DNA of 40,597 nucleotides from a virus: the IMG/VR virus record IMGVR_UViG_3300028045_001047, positions 1-40,597 of that record. One strand, 5' to 3'. The notes below the pieces were generated by a model, which was not told the origin of the DNA, made no database searches, and was given only the letters and a program-made list of their open reading frames with translations. The position numbers and the translations under genes were made by a program. Of this stretch, positions 16,897 through 24,343 are shown one piece after another (within the stretch, counting starts at the first letter, position 1; each line of letters opens with the position of its first letter).

Positions 16897-17232
16897 ATGG
16901 TAAAAGAAACCACGAAATATGAAAGTTTAATTGGTGTAAAAGAAAAATCAAACTCCGACTTGTCTGATTTTCTTCCAGAACTTGATGAACTAGAAACTGG
17001 TGAGCCATGGAAAAAACACTGGAAAGAAATGCCAGAGTTTGAAAATGACGCGAATCAATCATACAAAACAATTCAACTACATTTTAGAAGTCAAGAAGAC
17101 TATGAAGAGTTTTGTCGTAAATATAAATCCGTTGATGATGAGATGAATTTTGGTCCTAAAACAAAAAGTATGTGGTATCCTAAAATGGATATAACTAAAA
17201 ACTCTTTGTTGAGATGGATAGAAGAGGAATGA
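16897..17232 (+). CDS. Conserved small protein with WYP motif, unknown function
   Basis: A 111-residue protein. The N-terminal half is acidic; the C-terminal half, IQLHFRSQEDYEEFCRKY followed by KTKSMWYPKMD, resembles a small domain seen in phage proteins. I cannot name the family. It is first in the operon that contains the TET-associated-type glycosyltransferase, so a link to DNA modification is possible but unproven. GGAGAAC precedes the ATG. Confidence 0.6.
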   Translation: MVKETTKYESLIGVKEKSNSDLSDFLPELDELETGEPWKKHWKEMPEFENDANQSYKTIQLHFRSQEDYEEFCRKYKSVDDEMNFGPKTKSMWYPKMDITKNSLLRWIEEE

Positions 17233-17288
17233 TGGATGTTATTTGATTGTGTAAGTAATATATTTTGTTCTAATGAAAAGTGATAATT

Positions 17289-18209
17289 ATGAGAAACCCT
17301 AAACATCCTATCTATATCATATCAAAGGGTCGTCATGAATCCATGCAGACTTCACGAAGTCTTGCAAGAATGAAAGTACCACATTTCATTACTATTGAAC
17401 CACAAGATTGGGATAATTATGCAGAATCATTAAACAAATTTAATATTAAAGATTATGTGACTTTACTAGAATTACCATTTAGTAATCATGGTGATGGACC
17501 AGGTAGAGCTAGAAACTGGTGTTGGGATCATTCAATTGAAAATGGACATGAGTATCACTGGGTTCTTGATGATAACATTCAAGACTTCTATAGATTACAT
17601 AAGAATGTAAGAATAAGAGTTGAGAGCGGTGCAATATTTAAAGCCGCAGAAGATTTTGTAGAAAGATTTGAGAATGTTCCTATTTCTGGTTTGCAATATA
17701 GATTTTTCATTGCACCAAATCAAAAGTATCCACCTTATGTTAAGAACACGAGAATATATTCTACACTTCTAATTAGAAACGATTGTAAACATCGTTGGCG
17801 TGGTAGATATAACGAAGACACTGATATTTGTTTGCGAGTATTAAAAGATGGTGATTGCACAATTCAGTTCAATGCGTTTCTTCAGGGTAAATCAGCAACA
17901 CAAACAGTAAAGGGAGGTAATACAGAAGAATTTTATCACAAAGAGTTTTCAGAAAATGGAGATTTTCAAAAGACTGGATACAATAGTGATGGCACAATTA
18001 ATAAATCTAAAATGTTAGCTGATTTACATCCAGATGTAGCAAGAGTGGTTTGGAAATATGGTAGATGGCATCATTATGTTGATTATGGTTCTTTCAAGAA
18101 AAATAAACTCATATATAAAAGAGATGTGAAAGAAAAATTGAAAAATGTAAATAACAATTATGGTATGAGATTGATTACAAATTATGGAGTAAATGATGTT
18201 CAAAACTAA
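17289..18209 (+). CDS. TET-associated-type glycosyltransferase
   Basis: A 306-residue GT-A-like enzyme. MRNPKHPIYIISKGRHES is the typical start of TET-associated glycosyltransferases of phages; WVLDDN (91-96) and NEDTD (175-179) supply the acidic nucleotide-sugar and metal residues; GKSATQTVKGGN follows. In known systems this family is linked to oxidised thymine or cytosine bases and is proposed to glycosylate them. No TET/JBP oxygenase is seen in this window. The ATG was chosen over a GTG 9 bases earlier. Its end overlaps the MazG-like gene. Confidence 0.78.
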   Translation: MRNPKHPIYIISKGRHESMQTSRSLARMKVPHFITIEPQDWDNYAESLNKFNIKDYVTLLELPFSNHGDGPGRARNWCWDHSIENGHEYHWVLDDNIQDFYRLHKNVRIRVESGAIFKAAEDFVERFENVPISGLQYRFFIAPNQKYPPYVKNTRIYSTLLIRNDCKHRWRGRYNEDTDICLRVLKDGDCTIQFNAFLQGKSATQTVKGGNTEEFYHKEFSENGDFQKTGYNSDGTINKSKMLADLHPDVARVVWKYGRWHHYVDYGSFKKNKLIYKRDVKEKLKNVNNNYGMRLITNYGVNDVQN

Positions 18210-18573
18210 TTTTAAGCGTGTGGCTGAATTCATGAAAGCCTTCGGTCAGAATGTGGAGAAAAAACCAAAACTGGTGAATCATGAAACTTCTACACTTCGT
18301 TACTCTTTAATCGCAGAAGAACTTGATGAGTTCGGTGAAGCTGTAGAGAAGAATGATTTGGTAGGTATTGCCGATGCACTAACAGACTTATTGTATGTTG
18401 TTTATGGTGCGGGCCATGCGTATGGTATTAACCTTGATAAATGTTTTAAAGAGGTACATCGTTCTAATATGAGTAAGTTAGGACCAGATGGTACACCAAT
18501 TTATCGCGAAGATGGTAAGGTAATGAAAGGTCCTGATTATAGAGAACCTAACTTGGAGAAATTCATAAAATGA
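18196..18573 (+). CDS. MazG-like nucleotide pyrophosphohydrolase
   Basis: A 125-residue all-helical protein with the metal-binding pattern AEELDEFGEAV, then DALTDLLYVVYG, of the MazG/PRA-PH superfamily. YGINLDKCFKEVHRSNMSK is a typical C-terminal helix. It would hydrolyse NTPs or dNTPs to monophosphates. Phage copies are thought to adjust nucleotide pools or alarmone levels, or to remove competing unmodified dNTPs. Of two adjacent ATGs the second is better spaced from GGAG. The stop overlaps the next start. Confidence 0.85.
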   Translation: MFKTNFKRVAEFMKAFGQNVEKKPKLVNHETSTLRYSLIAEELDEFGEAVEKNDLVGIADALTDLLYVVYGAGHAYGINLDKCFKEVHRSNMSKLGPDGTPIYREDGKVMKGPDYREPNLEKFIK

Positions 18574-18866
18574 GTGTTATACCAAAATCAAGATATGTGC
18601 CCGAAGGCAAAATCAACACTTTGTCAGGAAAATTGGGTATAAGAAAGAAAATGTGTAAATGTTGTGGACAAGTAAAAGAACAATCTCTATTTTATCATGA
18701 ATATAAATCTGAACTTAAATCTTTTGGTGTATGTGTTATATGTGATGATGAACGCCGATCAAGAAATCTTCGGGTTAAAACTGCTGAACGAAATGGAATT
18801 TATATAGATAAAAAAACAGAGGAATCTATCGTTAATACTTTGGAATTTTGGATGGAAGATGATTAA
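18570..18866 (+). CDS. Putative zinc-binding protein (two CxxC motifs)
   Basis: A 98-residue basic protein starting in an ATGA overlap. CKCC (about residues 29-32) and CVIC about 24 residues later could bind one zinc ion in a treble-clef-like fold, but the H-N-H residues of a nuclease are not evident. The C-terminal part is helical and charged. Perhaps DNA- or RNA-binding; function unknown. Confidence 0.55.
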   Translation: MSVIPKSRYVPEGKINTLSGKLGIRKKMCKCCGQVKEQSLFYHEYKSELKSFGVCVICDDERRSRNLRVKTAERNGIYIDKKTEESIVNTLEFWMEDD

Positions 18867-18867
18867 A

Positions 18868-19293
18868 ATGAGTGAAATTGACTATAAGTACAATGAAGAT
18901 AAAATACTGCGCCAGGTTGTTGATTATATAGATAATACATATTCGCAACATTACGCCTTCAATAAAATTGAAGCATCAGAGTTTATTATGGATGCTGGTC
19001 ATGGTGAAGGTTTCTTTATAGGTAACATTCTTAAATACGCGCAACGATATGGTAAGAAAGGTAAAAGAGAAGATTTCCGTAAAGATTTGATGAAAGTAAT
19101 TCACTATGCCGTGATGGCCATATATAGTCATGATGAATTAGATACTAAATATTGGAATGAAAATCATGATGATCTTTACAGTAGAAAAAAAGATTGTGAA
19201 TTAGTGTATGGTAGAAATTATACTCTAGGCGATGATTATGACATACCAAAAGATTATAATAATTACAATGAAGAATATCCAAGTTATTATTGA
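18868..19293 (+). CDS. DUF3310-like small protein
   Basis: A 141-residue protein. GEGFFIGNILKYAQRYGKKGKREDFRKDL in the middle closely follows the DUF3310 pattern (G-NxxKYxxRxxxKG...DLxK), a helical phage family often labelled nucleotide kinase without good proof. The C-terminal 40 residues are Asp/Tyr/Asn-rich. The ATG at 18868 has GGAAGA at proper spacing; an in-frame ATG 9 bases earlier overlaps the upstream stop. Confidence 0.6.
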   Translation: MSEIDYKYNEDKILRQVVDYIDNTYSQHYAFNKIEASEFIMDAGHGEGFFIGNILKYAQRYGKKGKREDFRKDLMKVIHYAVMAIYSHDELDTKYWNENHDDLYSRKKDCELVYGRNYTLGDDYDIPKDYNNYNEEYPSYY

Positions 19294-19302
19294 GGAGAAA
19301 AT

Positions 19303-20148
19303 ATGGAACTATCAATTGATGTGGGTGAGTTGAGAAAGAGAAAAATCTTTGTTGCGACTCCAATGTATGGAGCAATGTGCGGTGGTCAATACACTAAATC
19401 AAGTGTTGATTTGGCAAAACTTGCGATGCATTATGGAATTGAATTAGAATTCTTTTATCTGTTTAACGAGTCTCTTATTACTCGTGCAAGAAACTATTGT
19501 GTAGACGAATTTCTTCGTAATGAAAAGTTCACTCACTTGATGTTTATTGACAGTGATATTGGATTTGATCCAAACGATGTTCTCGCACTGGCTGCTGTTG
19601 CAGACCCAGACAGCGATAAAGACGTTGTGTGTGGTCCTTATCCTAAGAAAACAATTTCTTGGGAGAAGATTAAACTTGCAGTAGACAAAGGTTATGCGGA
19701 TGAAAATCCACAAAATCTTAACAAGTATGTTGGTGATTATGTTTTCAATCCTGCAGCAGGACAAACACAGATTGCTTTGAATGAACCAGTAGAAGTGCTT
19801 GAAGGTGGTACTGGATTCATGATGATTCAACGCAAAGCTTTTGAGAAATACGAGGCTGCTTATCCAGAGTTTAAGTACAAACCAGATCATGTTCGTACTG
19901 CTAACTTCGATGGCACGCGTGAAATTATGGCTTACTTCGATTGTGTTATTGATCCAGACACAAAACGTTATCTTTCAGAAGATTATATGTTCTGTCAATG
20001 GGCAAGGAAAGCAGGTATTAAGGTATGGATGTGTCCTTGGATGAAGACACAACATATGGGTTCTTATTTCTTTGGTGGATCTCTTATTGATCTTGCAACA
20101 ATCGGTGCTAGTGCAACGGCAGATCCTTCTCAAAAAATAAAACAGTAG
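19303..20148 (+). CDS. GT-A-fold glycosyltransferase
   Basis: A 281-residue protein. IFVATPMYGAMCGGQYTKSS opens the nucleotide-binding domain; FIDSDIGFDP (81-90) carries the DxD motif (D83, D85) for metal and nucleotide sugar; YLSEDYMFCQWARKAG is the usual acceptor-side ED motif. Acceptor unknown: modified DNA bases, virion proteins or LPS. A strong GAGGAG site precedes the ATG. It is the last gene before the clamp promoter, in the same operon as the TET-associated-type enzyme. Confidence 0.75.
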   Translation: MELSIDVGELRKRKIFVATPMYGAMCGGQYTKSSVDLAKLAMHYGIELEFFYLFNESLITRARNYCVDEFLRNEKFTHLMFIDSDIGFDPNDVLALAAVADPDSDKDVVCGPYPKKTISWEKIKLAVDKGYADENPQNLNKYVGDYVFNPAAGQTQIALNEPVEVLEGGTGFMMIQRKAFEKYEAAYPEFKYKPDHVRTANFDGTREIMAYFDCVIDPDTKRYLSEDYMFCQWARKAGIKVWMCPWMKTQHMGSYFFGGSLIDLATIGASATADPSQKIKQ

Positions 20149-20177
20149 TTGACTTACTACATGGTATATGATATAAT
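20149..20177 (+). promoter_or_regulatory. Sigma70-type promoter of the replication operon
   Basis: TTGACT, 17-base spacer ending TGA, TATAATGG. It directly follows the glycosyltransferase stop and drives gp45-44-62-regA. Confidence 0.87.
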
Positions 20178-20207
20178 GGTTGTTCATTAATTAATGAGGT
20201 GTATAAA

Positions 20208-20864
20208 ATGAAAGTGTCTAATGAAATTTGTGATGTTTTGAAAAGTTTTTCTGGTATTAATCAATCGATTTGGGTAGATGAGGGTAATGTATTGCGTACC
20301 ATTTCTCCTGCCAAAACAATTCTTGCGAAGGCTACCGTTGAAGAAGATTTCGAAACACCCTTTGGTATCTATGATTTGAATCAGTTTCTTGGTTGCCTGT
20401 CTCTTGTCGATAATGCAGAAATTGATTTAAAAGATACTTACATGCGAATTCATAATGATCGCAATAAAATTAAGTATGGTTATGTAGAAAGGGATATTAT
20501 TACTACACCACCAGTAAAAGAAATGAATTTTCCTAGCGAAGATGTTACTGTTACATTCATTCTTACGAATGATGTGATGCAGAAAGTAATGCAGTCATGT
20601 AATGTCATGCAGTTTCCAAATGTCGTTGTCGAAGTAAAAGATAATCAATTATCTCTTGTGGCTTGCGATATAAAAAATCCTGGTGGCAATAGGTTTGAAT
20701 CATTTGTTTGTGATCATGAAGGTGAGTACTCATTCACTTATCGTTCTGATAATCTAAAAGTAATGCCCTTTGATTACAATGTAAGTATTTCAGATAAGGG
20801 TATTTCTAAGTGGTCTTCTCGTCCAGAAAAAGTGGAGTATTTTATAGCTCTAGAAAGAGAATAA
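20208..20864 (+). CDS. 45: DNA polymerase sliding clamp gp45
   Basis: A 218-residue protein of the T4 gp45 family (T4: 228). Position upstream of 44-62-regA is exactly as in T4. Domain features include INQSIWVDEGNVLRTISPAK near the start and a C-terminal domain ending YFIALE. The trimeric clamp tethers the polymerase; in T4 it also activates late transcription together with gp55 and gp33. The ATG behind GAGGT was chosen over the GTG within that ribosome site. Confidence 0.88.
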   Translation: MKVSNEICDVLKSFSGINQSIWVDEGNVLRTISPAKTILAKATVEEDFETPFGIYDLNQFLGCLSLVDNAEIDLKDTYMRIHNDRNKIKYGYVERDIITTPPVKEMNFPSEDVTVTFILTNDVMQKVMQSCNVMQFPNVVVEVKDNQLSLVACDIKNPGGNRFESFVCDHEGEYSFTYRSDNLKVMPFDYNVSISDKGISKWSSRPEKVEYFIALERE

Positions 20865-20865
20865 A

Positions 20866-21078
20866 ATGACAGAAAGTGAACAGAAATATGGTGACTTTCG
20901 GGAAGACTTCCGGGAGTCTACCACAGTTACTCTTAAAAAAATTGAAATACAAAATGAGATATTGAAAGTACAGATAAATACTTTACAACACAATTTGTTG
21001 AAATATAAAACGATTGCATTTATATTGACATTTAATTTTATCATTTCTTGTATTATTATCTGGTGGAATTTATTATGA
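20866..21078 (+). CDS. Small membrane-anchored coiled-coil protein between gp45 and gp44
   Basis: A 70-residue protein: acidic start, coiled-coil-like helix (about 22-47, LKKIEIQNEILKVQINTLQ), then one C-terminal membrane span (IAFILTFNFIISCIIIWW). It starts 1 base after gp45 and overlaps gp44 by ATGA, so it is embedded in the replication operon. T4 has no membrane protein here. It could anchor the replisome to the inner membrane, but that is a guess. Confidence 0.6.
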   Translation: MTESEQKYGDFREDFRESTTVTLKKIEIQNEILKVQINTLQHNLLKYKTIAFILTFNFIISCIIIWWNLL

Positions 21079-22019
21079 CTGATGTGAATCAACTGTGGTG
21101 CGAACGATATCGTCCACGAACTATTGCCGATTGTGTTCTACCAGAGGACCTAAAAAACACATTCTCTGAATTCGTAAAATCAAATTATGTTCCAAACCTT
21201 CTTCTGACTGGTCGTGCTGGTGTAGGTAAAACTACAGTGGCACGAGCCATGTTAGAAGAATGTGATTTTGAATACATTGTTATCAACGGTTCTATGAACG
21301 GCAACATTGACACTTTGCGTACCGAGATTCGCGACTTTGCTTCTACCATGTCGTTTAGTGGTAATCGTAAGTATGTGATTCTCGATGAGGCTGATTATCT
21401 CAACCCGCAATCTACTCAACCAGCGCTTCGTAATTTTATGGAAGAGTATTCAAAAAATTGTGGTTTTGTTATGACGTGTAATTTCAAAAATCGTATCATT
21501 GAACCGCTTCATTCAAGATGTTCTGTGATTGATTTTAATCTACGCGTAAAGGATAAACCAAAACTAGCAAAACAGTTTATGGTTCGTATTCAGAATATTC
21601 TAAAAGAAAACGATGTAGAATATAAAGATGGTGTTATTGCCGAACTTATTTTGAAACATTTTCCGGATTGGCGTCGGGTGTTGAATGAACTTCAACGATA
21701 TTCAGCCACTGGTAGTGTGATTGATGTAGGCGTTCTTTCAAATCTGAGTGATGATAATTTTAAAGAAATTATTTCTTTTCTAAAGAGAAAGAACTTTAAA
21801 GAAATGCGAAAGTGGATCGGTAAGAATTCTGATATTGAATCTACTGTTATGTTTCGCAAACTCTATGATGTGTCGTGTAATGTGATGCAGCCTGCGAGTA
21901 TACCACGACTTGTTTTAATTCTTGCTGACTACGGTTACAAAAGTGCATTTGTGGTTGATCAAGAGATTAATCTTGTGGCTTGTCTGACTGAGATTATGAT
22001 GGAGTGTGAGTTCAAATGA
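21075..22019 (+). CDS. 44: Clamp loader large subunit gp44
   Basis: A 314-residue AAA+ ATPase. WCERYRPRTIADCVLP is the clamp-loader start; Walker A GRAGVGKTT is at 46-54, Walker B DEAD at 104-107 and the arginine-finger SRC at 147-149. With gp62 it opens and loads the gp45 clamp. Start is the ATG in the ATGA overlap with the membrane protein. Its stop overlaps gp62. Confidence 0.95.
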   Translation: MTDVNQLWCERYRPRTIADCVLPEDLKNTFSEFVKSNYVPNLLLTGRAGVGKTTVARAMLEECDFEYIVINGSMNGNIDTLRTEIRDFASTMSFSGNRKYVILDEADYLNPQSTQPALRNFMEEYSKNCGFVMTCNFKNRIIEPLHSRCSVIDFNLRVKDKPKLAKQFMVRIQNILKENDVEYKDGVIAELILKHFPDWRRVLNELQRYSATGSVIDVGVLSNLSDDNFKEIISFLKRKNFKEMRKWIGKNSDIESTVMFRKLYDVSCNVMQPASIPRLVLILADYGYKSAFVVDQEINLVACLTEIMMECEFK

Positions 22020-22402
22020 ACCCATTTGATTATGTGAACAGCATTAATAATGGTAAAAATCTTCTAGAAGAAAGTGATGATAAAGAAGTGGTTGTAAAGG
22101 ACTACAACCCCTTCATGACGAATCGTGCATTATCTTATCATAATGATACGTTGATGTTGGCTAATGCCATGAATCAATTTTCGCATTTAGATAAAGATTT
22201 GCAGTACTTGTTTTTTATAAATACAGTAAGACCTAAGAAGAGGTTCGCCAAGTGGGCTAAACCTGAAAAGAATGGTGATTTGAGTACCATTGTTGAATAT
22301 TATGGTTATAGTTACGAAAAGGCAAAACAGGTACTAGATCTTTTTAATCATGAAGATTTAGATAGAATGAAAAAAAAATTAGAAAAAGGTGGTGTGAAAT
22401 GA
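22016..22402 (+). CDS. 62: Clamp loader small subunit gp62
   Basis: A 128-residue helical protein starting in an ATGA overlap with gp44, at the fixed gp62 position before regA. NPFDYVNSINNGKNLL and YNPFMTNRALSYHNDTLMLA fit gp62 of aquatic T4-like phages; T4 gp62 is larger (187 residues). It clamps the gp44 tetramer into the loader complex. The TATAAATA within this gene is probably chance. Confidence 0.85.
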   Translation: MNPFDYVNSINNGKNLLEESDDKEVVVKDYNPFMTNRALSYHNDTLMLANAMNQFSHLDKDLQYLFFINTVRPKKRFAKWAKPEKNGDLSTIVEYYGYSYEKAKQVLDLFNHEDLDRMKKKLEKGGVK

Positions 22403-22830
22403 ACTTCGACATTAACGATTTGATCGAAGTGGAAATCGGCGGAGATGACGATTTCCTAAAGATCAGGGAAACACTTACACGCATTGGCATTGCTTCGCGA
22501 AAACTCCAAGTTGTAGATGGTGTAGAAAAAATGACACTTTTTCAAAGTTGTCACATTCTACACAAAAGACAAAGATATTATATCGTTCATTTTAAAGAAC
22601 TTTTTGCTCTTGATGGTAAACCATTTAATATTACAGAAGACGACATATCAAGAAGAAATACTATCGCTCGTCTTCTTTCAGAATGGGGCCTCGTGAAATT
22701 GATAGACCCACTCCAGATAGAAGATAAGCAAGCTCCTCTATCCAAGATTAAGGTTTTATCCCATAAAGAAAAGACTGATTGGAAGTTAGCTTCTAAGTAT
22801 AATATAGGTAAAAAATACGTCAGTTCTTAA
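22399..22830 (+). CDS. regA: Translational repressor RegA
   Basis: A 143-residue protein overlapping gp62 by ATGA. FLKIRETLTRIGIASRKLQ, LFQSCHILHKRQRYYIVHFK and the ending are RegA signatures. RegA binds the start regions of early mRNAs and blocks ribosomes. In T4 the polymerase gene 43 follows; here a leftward HNH gene converges on regA, with an 11-base overlap of the 3' ends. Confidence 0.92.
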   Translation: MNFDINDLIEVEIGGDDDFLKIRETLTRIGIASRKLQVVDGVEKMTLFQSCHILHKRQRYYIVHFKELFALDGKPFNITEDDISRRNTIARLLSEWGLVKLIDPLQIEDKQAPLSKIKVLSHKEKTDWKLASKYNIGKKYVSS

Positions 22831-23377
22831 TCCTTATCTCCGCGTACCAAGACCCTAACCAGTGGATCCACGATTTGTGGTCCACTGTTATTTCATAATA
22901 TCTTCTCATATGCGCTAGTTTGTGATAACTGGGATAATATGGTTTGTGTTTCGGTTTCTTTTTATTCGCCGGTGTTCTACCATAATTGTAATTACATTTC
23001 TTACAAGAGCTAAGAATGTTATTCCATTCAGTCAAACCGCCACTTGATGATGGAACATAATGATCAAATGTAACTATATCTTCATTCAACGCGATACCAC
23101 AATAAATACACTCATAATCATCGCGTAATAACAAATTTTTTTTATGCAACGGTAATGTTTCTGGTCTTTTATACATCTTCTTATATACAATAACAGATGG
23201 TATCGTTACCCTATTCTCTACTTTCATCGTCTTAACTACACGATCATAGGTATCCACGACTGTACAATTTTGCGAAAAAAAATCCGACAGAGCATGCTCT
23301 GCCGGAATTGTTTCAAGTTTTAGTAGATTTTTGGGTTGATAGTCTGCGTTTAAAACGAGAGTTTTCAAACCAATCAT
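22820..23377 (-). CDS. HNH endonuclease
   Basis: A 185-residue protein. LVLNADYQP near the start is typical of a free-standing HNH family. The nuclease core has CIYC (90-93), DH (105-106), NN (119-120) and CKKC (125-128), that is, a zinc-supported HNH fold. It may be a homing endonuclease or a terminase-associated or host-DNA nuclease. Start is ATG behind GAGG; a longer upstream frame overlaps the PEP-CTERM-like gene and was rejected. It occupies the place where T4-like genomes usually have gene 43. Confidence 0.85.
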   Translation of the reverse strand: MIGLKTLVLNADYQPKNLLKLETIPAEHALSDFFSQNCTVVDTYDRVVKTMKVENRVTIPSVIVYKKMYKRPETLPLHKKNLLLRDDYECIYCGIALNEDIVTFDHYVPSSSGGLTEWNNILSSCKKCNYNYGRTPANKKKPKHKPYYPSYHKLAHMRRYYEITVDHKSWIHWLGSWYAEIRIKN

Positions 23378-23384
23378 TAGATTT

Positions 23385-23972
23385 TTACCTCGTGTGTGAT
23401 TTCTTCCTACGAAAAGCAATAATACCCATAACACCAAGTGCTGTAAGAATACCAGTTGTTGGTGCTGATGCAATTGTAGTACCATTCTTTACACCAAACA
23501 TATCAATATGTGACACACCTTTGATTTCCATGGGCATAAAATTTTCTTCTGTCAATTCAGAAAACAAGTCAAAAGAACCATATGCCGATACAGGTACATG
23601 CGGATCCAACTTAAAGTAATGATTGATGTTTCCTGCTTTTACAGCAAGTCCAACTACATTCCATGGTGTTGGACTTGTACTGGTTACAGACCAATCAAAA
23701 GAATATTCGCCGGTGGACGAGAAATTTGTTGAAAGAAATTGAATCAACACTTCCTCGTCTTCTGTAATACCATCAACCACGATAACATCAACATCTTGAT
23801 CAAGAATCGCATCAATCAGACCAATGTTATGCGGATCACCTGGCGACAAAAAGTTTGAGCTTGCACTACCACGATACTCGTATTCTCCAGTAAATTCTAT
23901 AGGTATTGACATGGCCGCAGTACTTACTGCTAACAGTCCAATACCCACTACCGTTTTTGTTAAAAAATTCAC
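23385..23972 (-). CDS. Exported protein with PEP-CTERM-like sorting signal
   Basis: A 195-residue protein. Residues 1-22 form a signal peptide (TKTVVGIGLLAVSTAAMS); the body is acidic and beta-rich with few cysteines; the end has SAPTTG (169-174), a hydrophobic helix to 187 and a basic RRKK cluster (188-191). This tripartite end is the plan of exosortase-recognised PEP-CTERM proteins, in the SAP variant. Such proteins are exported, cut and released or displayed. Start is GTG behind a perfect AAAGGAGGT, and a T4 late promoter lies just upstream. A phage origin is odd; see findings. The hydrophobic end could alternatively be a plain membrane anchor. Confidence 0.75.
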   Translation of the reverse strand: MNFLTKTVVGIGLLAVSTAAMSIPIEFTGEYEYRGSASSNFLSPGDPHNIGLIDAILDQDVDVIVVDGITEDEEVLIQFLSTNFSSTGEYSFDWSVTSTSPTPWNVVGLAVKAGNINHYFKLDPHVPVSAYGSFDLFSELTEENFMPMEIKGVSHIDMFGVKNGTTIASAPTTGILTALGVMGIIAFRRKKSHTR

Positions 23973-24008
23973 ATTTTACCTCCTTTCAGTTTTATCATTT
24001 TACACACC

Positions 24009-24016
24009 TATTTATA
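24009..24016 (-). promoter_or_regulatory. T4-type late promoter for the PEP-CTERM-like gene
   Basis: Exact TATAAATA on the minus strand about 37 bases upstream of the GTG start, in non-coding DNA, with the ribosome site AAAGGAGGT between. Confidence 0.75.
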
Positions 24017-24022
24017 AATTGA

Positions 24023-24095
24023 TGGGTCCTGCAAGGATCGAACTTGCGACTTTCGCCTTGTAAGGGCGACACTCTACCATCTGAGCTAAGGACCC
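24023..24095 (-). tRNA. tRNA-Val (UAC)
   Basis: Full cloverleaf on the minus strand: acceptor GGGTCCT/AGGACCC, D-stem GCTC/GAGT, anticodon stem TCGCC/GGCGA with loop CTTACAA (anticodon TAC), T-stem GCAAG/CTTGC with TTCGATC loop. CCA is not encoded (TCA follows the discriminator), so it needs host CCA addition. It has its own promoter upstream. Confidence 0.95.
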
Positions 24096-24113
24096 ATCTC
24101 TTTATATATAACC

Positions 24114-24142
24114 ATTATAACACATTTTAATAAGAATGTCAA
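24114..24142 (-). promoter_or_regulatory. Sigma70-type promoter for tRNA-Val and the leftward genes
   Basis: On the minus strand: TTGACA, 17-base spacer ending TGT, TATAATGG. It lies 18 bases before the tRNA and is divergent to the two promoters at 24242 and 24315. Confidence 0.87.
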
Positions 24143-24177
24143 CCCCCTCCGTAAGTCATTGATTTCATTGAGATTTT

Positions 24178-24216
24178 TCTTATACGCTCTTATAACCTCT
24201 TATGTCTCTTATAATC
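24178..24216 (+). repeat. Four tandem about 10-bp repeats between divergent promoters
   Basis: Units TCTTATACGC, TCTTATAACC, TCTTATGTC and TCTTATAATC start at 24178, 24188, 24198 and 24207, one per helical turn. The 300 bases between tRNA-Val and tRNA-Leu hold no gene, only three promoters and this array, which suggests a protein-binding control site. Confidence 0.6.
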
Positions 24217-24241
24217 TCTAAAAATATTTTAAAAAAAGGGG

Positions 24242-24270
24242 TTGACAACCGACTCTGGATGTGATATAAT
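24242..24270 (+). promoter_or_regulatory. Sigma70-type promoter P1 before tRNA-Leu
   Basis: TTGACA, 17-base spacer ending TGA, TATAATGG, preceded by an A-rich tract. The -35 lies in the palindrome GGTTG-A-CAACC. Confidence 0.87.
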
Positions 24271-24314
24271 GGTACCATGATCTGCAATCAACTTAAAAAA
24301 GTTCCAAAAAAGGG

Positions 24315-24343
24315 TTGACAAACGGTTCAGAATGTGATATAAT
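24315..24343 (+). promoter_or_regulatory. Sigma70-type promoter P2 before tRNA-Leu
   Basis: TTGACA, 17-base spacer ending TGTGA, TATAATGG, about 54 bases before tRNA-Leu. Its first 14 bases equal those of the uvsY promoter. With P1 it forms a tandem pair, both preceded by AAAAAAGGG. Confidence 0.88.

Noticed and set aside
22216-22223. Exact TATAAATA inside gp62
   Set aside because: It lies within conserved coding sequence, far from a late gene start, and the downstream genes are replication genes; probably chance in A+T-rich DNA.
22860-22887. Hairpin CAGTGGA...TCCACTG downstream of regA
   Set aside because: It is within the 3' coding region of the HNH gene and lacks a T-run on either strand, so I do not call it a terminator, although it may slow convergent transcription.
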